64,000 nucleotides of DNA, taken from Roseivivax sp. GX 12232. GTDB taxonomy: Bacteria > Pseudomonadota > Alphaproteobacteria > Rhodobacterales > Rhodobacteraceae. The notes beneath the pieces were generated by a model. That model did not search any database, was not told the origin of the DNA, and was given only the letters and a program-made list of their open reading frames with translations. Every line of letters begins with the position of its first letter. Position 1 is the stretch's first letter. Positions 40,324 to 47,193 of the stretch are shown in pieces. The stretch covers positions 124,001 to 188,000 of the forward strand of contig NZ_JAJSEC010000006.1 in assembly GCF_021272185.1 (NCBI RefSeq), written 5' to 3'. A program made the translations under genes and the position numbers.

Positions 40324-40425
40324 CGAATTTCTCTCCAGGCGCTGTCGTTGCGACGTTCCTAACCCTGCCCGGCCCGCGCGGCAAGGGAGGCCGGGCGGTG
40401 AGGACAGGAAGTCTCGGAATCGGCG

Positions 40426-40454
40426 TTGACACTGCCCGCCACCACGTCTAAACG
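40426..40454 (+). promoter_or_regulatory. Promoter of tRNA-Leu
   Basis: A perfect -35 hexamer TTGACA (40426-40431) is followed after 17 bp by TAAACG (40449-40454), or after 15 bp by TCTAAA. The tRNA begins 16 bp later. Position and -35 quality fit a stable RNA promoter. Confidence 0.6.
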
Positions 40455-40470
40455 GCCCCTCACGCAACCT

Positions 40471-40556
40471 GCCCAGGTGGCGGAATGGTAGACGCGCCAG
40501 CTTCAGGTGCTGGTGTCCGTATGGACGTGGAGGTTCGAGTCCTCTCCTGGGCACCA
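40471..40556 (+). tRNA. tRNA-Leu (anticodon CAG)
   Basis: An 86-nt type II tRNA with encoded CCA. The acceptor stem GCCCAGG pairs with CCTGGGC, followed by A and CCA (40554-40556). The anticodon stem CCAGC/GCTGG encloses TTCAGGT, giving anticodon CAG (40504-40506), which reads CUG, the main leucine codon here. The long variable arm (TGTCCGTATGGACG) is the leucine type, and the T-arm GAGGTTCGAGTCCTC is intact. Its 3' end forms attL of the element downstream. Confidence 0.97.
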
Positions 40557-40558
40557 TT
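40542..40558 (+). other. attL, 17-bp direct repeat in the tRNA 3' end
   Basis: CTCTCCTGGGCACCATT, covering the 3' T-stem and acceptor arm, CCA and two bases beyond. The identical sequence at 53554-53570 is the other border. Sequence differs on both sides of the repeat, which sets the limits of the crossover region. Bases 40559-40693 show nothing else. Confidence 0.9.
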
Positions 40559-40693
40559 CGTCAAGCCTAAAGATCAACATTCGTTGGTTTTCTTAGGTTT
40601 TGAGCGGATGGCGAGCGAAAACTGCCCCACAATCTGCACCACGCAGCGGCTCTTAGTACGTCTGCATGGTCGCCCCAGTGGGTGAGCTCGCCT

Positions 40694-41062
40694 CTACACC
40701 CGGAAAGCGAATTTGATGTCGCGCTCGAGATCGGTGAGACGAGCCGCATGCCAGGCAAACCCCGTGTCGATTTCGCGGCCGCAGAATGCGCCTTCGATCT
40801 CGACCATGGGTTCTCCCAATACACACAGGAGCTCGTCCGTGAGAGCCCGGATCCGGATGACGAGCTTGCGGGCATCGCGGGTCGCCAGGACCCCATCTGC
40901 CAGCTCTTGGAGCGCCACACGCTCGTCGACATCGGTGTCGGCGCGTGCCTGCCGGAGCAGGCTCTCGAGGCTGCCGCCGTGGGTACCGAGATAGGCGTGC
41001 AGGCGCTCAAGAACGGCGGCCTGAAGGGCCGCAAAGGTCGGGATAGTCGTGAGTTGGTTCAT
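40694..41062 (-). CDS. Hypothetical protein of the integrated element
   Basis: A 122-residue mostly helical protein (TIPTFAALQAAVLERLHAYL, then leucine-rich helices to IEGAFCGREIDTGFAWHA). I do not recognise a family. The start may be 41062 or an ATG at 41110; neither has a clear ribosome site. It lies between attL and the relaxase, on the same strand as the relaxase. The gap 41063-41469 shows no convincing gene. Confidence 0.5.
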   Translation of the reverse strand: MNQLTTIPTFAALQAAVLERLHAYLGTHGGSLESLLRQARADTDVDERVALQELADGVLATRDARKLVIRIRALTDELLCVLGEPMVEIEGAFCGREIDTGFAWHAARLTDLERDIKFAFRV

Positions 41063-41469
41063 GTCGGAACCCCGCGCGTCCAGTCCGCGGCGTGTGCCGT
41101 GGTTGCTCAACTGGCGCGGTCAGACACCGCCGCGAGAGGGGCGTGGCGGTGGGAGCGCCGTGCGGCATTGCACGACGACCCATCTGAGAGCCCGCGCGGG
41201 AGCAGCATCCGCGCTATCTCGGTCTCTCAGAATTTCCGGTGAGACTGGAGATCCCCACCGATTAGGCGCCGCCCCGCTCTGGAGCCGCGTCTCACCGAGA
41301 CGACGCGGATCCCGAGCGGCGCGGTGCTCCCACGACGGATGCTCGTGCTCGATAGGCCGACTTCAGATTGGCCGGTGTCACATATCTTGCGACCGATCCA
41401 CGATCACTGGGATGGACAAAAGGGAGGGTCGAGGGAGGGGCCTCCTCCCTCGTCGGCGGGCGGGCCCCG

Positions 41470-42753
41470 TTAGCCCCGGCTACGTTGAAGATTCCCGCGC
41501 TGGGGCTTGCGGATGACGGGCTTGGATCTCGCCTCTTCAGGCGTGCTCTCTCGGAGATCGGGGGAGGTGAAGGTTTCAGGGTCGATTTCTTGTTCGAACT
41601 CGTTCGCAGCCTTCTTGTCACTGTCTTTGTCCGCGACGTCCGGCGTTTCTGGCGCGAGAACGCCCTCTGCCATCACGGTAGCGATCGCTGCAGCGTATGG
41701 ATCGAGCGGCCTCATGCGCGGCTGCTCGAGCGTCGTGGCCTCATCGATGGCCATCTGGCGCTCAGTGTCGGTCTTGGCCTCCGCAATCCGCTGCCTATCG
41801 ACTTCGGCCCGCTTTCTTCGTTCTTGCTCCCGTTCTGCAGCGACCCGCGCGGAATCCTCGAGTCGGGCCTGCTCTCGTTGTAGCGCCCGGAGTCGCATCC
41901 AGCATGACCATCGTTCCGCGTTGTCGGTCCGGATGTGGTCCCGCTTTTCAGATCGCCGGGATGCTGGTGCCTCGTCGCCGCTCCCAGTCATCTTCCGCAC
42001 TCGTGCGGTCTCCCGCGGTCCCAGGTGCGGCTGCGCTACGAGGCCTTCCGGCGCATCCCCAGCCTCGGCCATCGTCGCATAGGAACGAAGATCGATGCGG
42101 GCGCGAGAACCGCGCTTTCTGAGTGCGGCATTGGTGCGCTTCTCCCATTCCGCCCGGATAGCGGTCAGTTCTTCCGGGCCTGTTTTGACATTGTCGAGCA
42201 CGCGCGTCTTTGGACCGAAAACGCCAGTCTCCGGATCCACGTCTCGCGTTGTGAAGAGGATGTGCGCATGAAAATTCCGGTTCGTCCTGTCCGGGTCCCT
42301 CAGCGCCACGATGTAGTCTTTCCATCCCTGGGTGGTCCCTCGTGAATGCCAGAGCGCCTTTCCGGACTTCTTGTCGCGAAAGGTAGGAGCATGGATCGCA
42401 TAGTGAACCGCAACGCCATACCGGTCCTTCAGCCAACATGAGAATCCATGAACGAGCCTGCGCTGATCGTCGAGCGGCAGCTCGGCGGGCAGCGCAGGGC
42501 GAAGTTCCCGTGCCACGCGGGCATTGATCCTTTTCTCCGCGGCCTCAGCCGTGTTCCAGAGATCTTCCGCGCTGCCGGCCCAGTTCACCAGCCCGCCGCC
42601 GAGTAGGCCCTGAGTGCGGCGGTAGTTGTAGCTCTGGCCGGTACGATCGTCGGTCATTCCTGTCCGCGAAATGTAAGCGGCAGCTGCGATGGCAGATCGG
42701 CCCTTGCCGCGAGAGAGCACAAGAAGTGGGCAGTGGCTTGCAGGGTGTATCAT
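41470..42753 (-). CDS. MobA/MobL-family relaxase (MOBQ)
   Basis: A 427-residue relaxase that would nick oriT and lead the strand into a recipient. Motif I has the candidate catalytic tyrosine in SAIAAAAYISRTG (Tyr27). The metal-binding HxH motif is NFHAHILFTTR (His162, His164), with further histidines in VHYAIHAP. The C-terminal 180 residues are charged and coiled-coil-like with no helicase or primase domain, so this is the short form. It is divergent from the MobC/TraD-like gene with the oriT-like site between them. Confidence 0.9.
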   Translation of the reverse strand: MIHPASHCPLLVLSRGKGRSAIAAAAYISRTGMTDDRTGQSYNYRRTQGLLGGGLVNWAGSAEDLWNTAEAAEKRINARVARELRPALPAELPLDDQRRLVHGFSCWLKDRYGVAVHYAIHAPTFRDKKSGKALWHSRGTTQGWKDYIVALRDPDRTNRNFHAHILFTTRDVDPETGVFGPKTRVLDNVKTGPEELTAIRAEWEKRTNAALRKRGSRARIDLRSYATMAEAGDAPEGLVAQPHLGPRETARVRKMTGSGDEAPASRRSEKRDHIRTDNAERWSCWMRLRALQREQARLEDSARVAAEREQERRKRAEVDRQRIAEAKTDTERQMAIDEATTLEQPRMRPLDPYAAAIATVMAEGVLAPETPDVADKDSDKKAANEFEQEIDPETFTSPDLRESTPEEARSKPVIRKPQRGNLQRSRG

Positions 42754-42816
42754 ACCCCGGAAAGTCGCGCCCCTTCGTGATCTTCGCTCCTGGAAAAAGC
42801 CCGCGGCAGGCGCGCT

Positions 42817-42846
42817 GCATAGGAACTATGCGTAATTGCGCCCTTG
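42817..42846 (+). other. Putative oriT: hairpin and MOBQ-type nick region
   Basis: A hairpin GCATAG (42817-42822), loop GAA, CTATGC (42826-42831) is followed by GTAATTGCGCCCTTG (42832-42846). This resembles the nick region of RSF1010 (TAAGTGCGCCCT) and of agrobacterial and rhizobial Q-type oriT sites. It sits between the divergent relaxase and MobC/TraD-like genes, the expected place. Confidence 0.75.
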
Positions 42847-42967
42847 CCGTTCCGGCGGCGGGCTACGACGCCAGGCTGATCTCGATGCTTTTCTACAGAA
42901 TAATGCCCCCGATTATCGAGTGCAGGCGCCATCTCCCTTTCGCACCCAAACGAGGAAGAGACTCAAC

Positions 42968-43291
42968 ATGTCGAAATACAGAGAGAAGATCGCTCGGATC
43001 GAGGAGAAGGTGGCACAGGATCAGCAGCGCCTGCGCGATCTGAAGAGCCGAGAGACCGCGGAGAGGCGCAGAAACGATACAAGACGGAAGATCCTCTATG
43101 GAGCAGCAATCCTCAGTCTGATCGACACACTGCCGGAAGACAAAAAGGAAGATTTCCTAAGACGTATCCATAGGCACATCCACAAGGAAAAAGACCGCAC
43201 ATTCCTCGAGCTGGAAGAACCGCTCGAAGAAGAAAGTGCTGAGCACGACGACAGCGGGCCTCTTCAAGGGCTCCTGGATTTGACGGAGTGA
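42968..43291 (+). CDS. MobC/TraD-like mobilization accessory protein
   Basis: A 107-residue charged protein. The N-terminal half is a coiled coil (KYREKIARIEEKVAQDQQRL) leading to RRRNDTRRKILYGAAILSL, close to the DTRRKI-x-GA motif of TraD/MobC-type accessory proteins of Agrobacterium and rhizobial plasmids. Such proteins help a relaxase at oriT. The acidic tail (LEEPLEEESAEHDDSG) is unusual. The ATG at 42968 is chosen; in-frame upstream codons cross the oriT area. Confidence 0.72.
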   Translation: MSKYREKIARIEEKVAQDQQRLRDLKSRETAERRRNDTRRKILYGAAILSLIDTLPEDKKEDFLRRIHRHIHKEKDRTFLELEEPLEEESAEHDDSGPLQGLLDLTE

Positions 43292-43321
43292 GCTGCATCG
43301 ACTGACCCTGCTATACGAGTC

Positions 43322-44191
43322 CTATCTGACGACAGTGGAACGAAGGCGGTCACGGAGTTCTCGCTCATTCAAACTGCGATGTGGCTGTCCGGGCAAGATC
43401 TGGATCACGCGCCCGGTGCCCGCACCGAACTTGTAGAGGCGCTCCGGTTGCCACGACGTCTTGGCGTGCTGAACCTTTACGACGACACGAGTGGGCCTGT
43501 CGTCGAGCGGACCTCTTTGGGGCGCGATCAGGTAGGAATGGTCCAGCCTGCTGGCGACGCGCTCGACGGCACGGCACCAGCGCTTTTTGACAGCATGCCA
43601 GTCCGGCTGGCTCGGGCTCTGCGGATCACTCGCGCGCGCAGTACCGAAACGATCTTGTCTCTGGCCGTCAGCACTGCCCAGCCTGAGGCTTGCCTTCGAG
43701 GGCGCTGCCCGGAACGGCAGGTCTATGACCGGCCAGTCACGCCCCTCGACGAGCCGCACCAACATGACGAATATGGCCTCCTCGGTCGTGACGGCAGCGG
43801 CGAGGTCTTCGGTCTGCAACATCCCGAACCCGCCCTCCGAGTTGTTCGACTTGAGGGTGTCGCGGAAGCGCTCTGTGAAGAGGAAGGTCAGGCGTCTGGG
43901 ATCCTCCCGTCTTAGCGCTTTGAACAGACCCACGTCTGCAAGGTCTGCAAGCCCTCGGTCGATCCAGCGGTGATCACGACAGCCCCGGGCGGCAGTCAGA
44001 TCGGCGATGTCCGCGCACCAGATCGTTCGCTCTCGCATCAGCGACGGTCCTGCTGCGGGTAGCCCTCCACAGGAGATCGCCACCTGGCATAGTAGCCCGT
44101 GCACCAGTCGCGCCGCCTGAAGCGATGGCATTCGGGTCGAAAGAAAACGAGCGGCGTTGTGGGGAAGCTTGTACTGCCGGCTTATATGCAT
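43322..44191 (-). CDS. Hypothetical protein, possible winged-helix replication or regulatory protein
   Basis: A 289-residue protein with no certain family. The segment WIDRGLADLADVGLFKALRR followed by a beta pair (RLTFLFTERF) looks like a winged helix as in plasmid replication initiators, but this is weak. A basic region (WHAVKKRWCRAVERVASR) follows. The start at 44191 is supported by a strong AAGGAGG ribosome site. It is convergent with the MobC/TraD-like gene. Function unknown; replication initiation or regulation of the element are guesses. Confidence 0.55.
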   Translation of the reverse strand: MHISRQYKLPHNAARFLSTRMPSLQAARLVHGLLCQVAISCGGLPAAGPSLMRERTIWCADIADLTAARGCRDHRWIDRGLADLADVGLFKALRREDPRRLTFLFTERFRDTLKSNNSEGGFGMLQTEDLAAAVTTEEAIFVMLVRLVEGRDWPVIDLPFRAAPSKASLRLGSADGQRQDRFGTARASDPQSPSQPDWHAVKKRWCRAVERVASRLDHSYLIAPQRGPLDDRPTRVVVKVQHAKTSWQPERLYKFGAGTGRVIQILPGQPHRSLNERELRDRLRSTVVR

Positions 44192-44775
44192 GGGGACCTC
44201 CTTGCCTTGCCACCGGGAGCTGGGTCTCACGGCGTGAAGAGGGAAATGCGAAGACCTGCCCGTTCAGGTGGTCAAACCAACCGCACGAATAGCCAAACGA
44301 CCCGCGGAGCTGGCCAGGCCGGTTCTACAGCCGGTCATACTGTCCTGTTTTTGAGATGTTTTTCCCGCATGCGTGGCGCGCTGGTACGTATTCACGGCCT
44401 TCTACGACGTGCCGGTGGCTTCCGATGAAGCGCAAAGCATTGCCTTGCATCTGAAATCCTACAGGAGAATCACGTAGCAACCATAGAATTAGGGGGAACC
44501 CCCATGCGTGCTTCGTATCTTCGGTGGCAATGCTGGCGCGCCCCTTCTCGGCCACCGTTCCTGCGCGAGACCGACGGTCCACCGGTAGTCCAAGGTCGGC
44601 GATATCCCCTGCACCGCGAGACCGCGGTGACAGCCAGGATTAGGGCCGTAACCGAGGTTCGACTTTGACTTGCAAGAATGTCCTGTATTTCTGCGGAAAT
44701 CTTTTTCTCAAACCGCTTCTGCACCTGACCGGCCAAGCCAATCTCCCGATCATCAGTCGCGATCAGGAGGCAAGA

Positions 44776-45495
44776 ATGCTCATTCCAGCACCAGATATCC
44801 CGCTCAACCTCGAGAAGAAACTGACGACCGAAGTCTCGAGATTTCTCCGTACATACGACGATATGACCCTTGCCGAGGCTCGCCGATTGCTCAAGGGTCA
44901 CGATTTCCGCATGCCCGTGCATTGCTCGCTATCGTTTCATAAGAATGGATCCCTAAAGAAGGTCCACATCGCCGAAAATACTAAATCCAAAGAGCCATGG
45001 CCCTTCCAGTTCGGAACAACCATTCGCTTTCTCTCATCGTCGTGGCACGGCACCAGGGAGCTCTGGGTGCCTTTTCTGCGATGGTGCGCCAGCCTGGAGG
45101 CAAAGAGGCTCGAACCGCTCGGACTTCTGAGACCAGACAGAATATCTGATGAAGTTCTTGCCGAGCTCATTCGAAAGCTTCCCAATTTTCGGCAACATCT
45201 CCATTTTTCGGTGGAGGATGCTTCGGCTCTGATGCTCCACCTCATGGCCACGCGGGAGTTGAAGTTGCGGCAAACCGGCAGCGCCCATCAACGTCTGGAA
45301 CGGGCAACTCGTCCCGTTCCAGCCAAAGTCCTCCAGCACCTCGAAGATGAGCGTGCAGCAGCCTTTGACTGGTTTGAGCGTGAGAAGGCTGAAGGATATC
45401 CTCCCCACCTTTCGTTTCAACTCGATGGCCTGTCGGAAGAGGATCGGTGCATCTTGCGTTATCGGGAGGTGTGCTACGAGAAAAACTCGACATGA
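44776..45495 (+). CDS. Hypothetical cargo protein
   Basis: A 239-residue soluble protein that I cannot place. The start is set by AGGAGG five bases before the ATG at 44776. It has basic and aromatic patches (HCSLSFHKNGSLKKVHIAEN, RFLSSSWHGTRELWVPFLRW) and an acidic helical C-terminus (LEDERAAAFDWFEREKAEG). It is followed by its own strong terminator, so it is a single-gene unit before the restriction-modification genes. The upstream gap 44192-44775 shows no convincing gene. Confidence 0.6.
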   Translation: MLIPAPDIPLNLEKKLTTEVSRFLRTYDDMTLAEARRLLKGHDFRMPVHCSLSFHKNGSLKKVHIAENTKSKEPWPFQFGTTIRFLSSSWHGTRELWVPFLRWCASLEAKRLEPLGLLRPDRISDEVLAELIRKLPNFRQHLHFSVEDASALMLHLMATRELKLRQTGSAHQRLERATRPVPAKVLQHLEDERAAAFDWFEREKAEGYPPHLSFQLDGLSEEDRCILRYREVCYEKNST

Positions 45496-45552
45496 TCTCT
45501 GCGCTCTCTCCCAGCATGTGAGGTCGCGCCTCGACGCCACTCCACGATCCTC

Positions 45553-45587
45553 AAGACGCCGCTTCGCGCGGCGTCTTTTCTGTTTTT
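45553..45587 (+). terminator. Strong intrinsic terminator before mod
   Basis: AAGACGCCGC (45553-45562), loop TTCGC, GCGGCGTCTT (45568-45577), then TTCTGTTTTTG. A textbook terminator that isolates the upstream cargo gene from the restriction-modification operon. Confidence 0.92.
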
Positions 45588-45652
45588 GTTCGGTGCGATA
45601 GTGTCTCGGTGAACCCGGCATCGAAGACGGGATCAAGAACCGGGGGACGGGC

Positions 45653-47191
45653 ATGCCGCTTTTGCATTGGTTGACGAGGGACGAGGATCTGCGGGCGGCG
45701 GATCGGGTGCCGTACCGGCTGCTTGACGAGGTGCCCGATCTGAGCGCCGGAGAGGGCGACGAGGGCCTGCTGGTGCAGGGGGACAACCTCGAGGCGCTGA
45801 AGGCGCTCCTGCCCTTCTACGCGGGCCGGGTGAAGTGCATCTACATCGACCCGCCCTACAACACCCGTTCGGCCTTCGAGCATTACGACGACAGCCTCGA
45901 ACACGCGAAGTGGCTGGCCATGATCGTGCCTCGGCTGATGCTGCTGCGCGAGTTCCTGAGCGAAGACGGCTCGATCTGGGTGTCGATCGATGACAATGAG
46001 GGACACTACCTCAAGGTCGTCATGGATGAGATCTTTGGGCGGCGGAATTTCGTCGATACCGTGACCTGGCAAATGATCTATACTCGGAAAAATTCTGCAC
46101 GTTACTTCACCGGGCAGACTGAGTTCATTCTGCCATACGCGAAGAATAAAGATTCGATGCTGTTCAATATGCTTCCGCGCAGCGAGGAGCAGAACAAAAA
46201 CTTCAAGAATCCGGACAATGATCCGAGAGGGAGTTGGATCGATAGCGCCATGCATGCCCGAAATTTCTATAGCAAAGGTAGCTATGAAGTAATTTCTCCT
46301 TCTGGCAAAAAGTTCAGCCCGCCGCAGGGGCGCTACTGGAGCGTTTCACAAGAGAATTTTCGGCGTCTTGATCAAGAGTCACGTATCTGGTGGGGTCCTC
46401 ATGGTTCTAACGCCCCTCGAAAAAAAACCTTCTTGGACGAAGTCAAACAAGGGGTGGTCCCGGGTAATCTTTGGACACACTCAGACGCGGGACATAATGC
46501 GCAAGCCAAAGATGAAGCGAAGAGACTTTTCTCCGAAGGTGAGATATTCATAACTCCGAAGCCGGAGCGCCTCATTCAACGCATTCTCCATATCGCAACG
46601 AACTCGGGCGACCTGGTCCTCGACAGCTTCCTCGGCTCCGGCACCACGGCGGCCGTCGCCCACAAGATGGGCCGCCGATGGATCGGTGTCGAAATGGGCG
46701 AGCATGCCCGCACCCACTGCGCCCTGCGCCTGCAGAAGGTGGTCGAAGGAGAACAGGGCGGCATCTCAAAGGACGTCGGCTGGGAGGGCGGCGGCGGCTT
46801 TCGCTTCTGCGCCCTCGGCTCGGCTGTGTTCGACGAGGACGGTCGGATCGATTCTGCCATCCTCTTTGCCGACCTCGCCCACCATGTCTGGTTCTCTGAG
46901 ACGCGGCAGCCCATGATTGTCCCGCCCACCGGCCCGCTCCTCGGCGTGCATGGCGAGCGCGCCGTCGCCTTGCTCTACAACGGCATCCTGAAAGACCGCA
47001 GCCCCGGTGGCGGCAACGTGCTGACCCGCGCGGTGCTGAAGCTGATCCGCGACGACCTCGCCGCGGCTGAGCCGGATTTCGAGGGCGATCTGGTCGTCTA
47101 CGGCGCCGCTTGTCGCCTGTCCGAGGCCACGCTGAAGGAACAGGGCATCCAGTTCCGCCAGACACCCTACGACATCTCGGCGCGGACGTGA
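45653..47191 (+). CDS. mod: Type III restriction-modification methyltransferase (Mod)
   Basis: A 512-residue DNA methyltransferase of the beta class: motif IV DPPYN (66-70) precedes the SAM-binding motif I FLGSGTT (326-332). Type III Mod proteins methylate adenine in an asymmetric site and supply sequence recognition to the Res partner. Residues about 130-300, between the motifs, hold the target recognition region. The DNA for this part (about 46045-46560) is visibly AT-richer than the rest of the gene, suggesting a replaced specificity segment. It is followed after 2 bp by res. Confidence 0.93.
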   Translation: MPLLHWLTRDEDLRAADRVPYRLLDEVPDLSAGEGDEGLLVQGDNLEALKALLPFYAGRVKCIYIDPPYNTRSAFEHYDDSLEHAKWLAMIVPRLMLLREFLSEDGSIWVSIDDNEGHYLKVVMDEIFGRRNFVDTVTWQMIYTRKNSARYFTGQTEFILPYAKNKDSMLFNMLPRSEEQNKNFKNPDNDPRGSWIDSAMHARNFYSKGSYEVISPSGKKFSPPQGRYWSVSQENFRRLDQESRIWWGPHGSNAPRKKTFLDEVKQGVVPGNLWTHSDAGHNAQAKDEAKRLFSEGEIFITPKPERLIQRILHIATNSGDLVLDSFLGSGTTAAVAHKMGRRWIGVEMGEHARTHCALRLQKVVEGEQGGISKDVGWEGGGGFRFCALGSAVFDEDGRIDSAILFADLAHHVWFSETRQPMIVPPTGPLLGVHGERAVALLYNGILKDRSPGGGNVLTRAVLKLIRDDLAAAEPDFEGDLVVYGAACRLSEATLKEQGIQFRQTPYDISART

Positions 47192-47193
47192 CC

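Noticed and set aside
44504-44668. A 54-codon frame in the gap before the cargo gene, preceded by AGGGGGAAC
   Set aside because: The Arg/Pro-rich product has no coding look, and the apparent ribosome site is part of a GGGGGAACCCCC palindrome. It remains possible but is not supported.
44470-44922. A 150-codon minus-strand frame overlapping the start of the 239-residue cargo gene
   Set aside because: It is antisense to a gene with a strong ribosome site and terminator, and its sequence is not protein-like.
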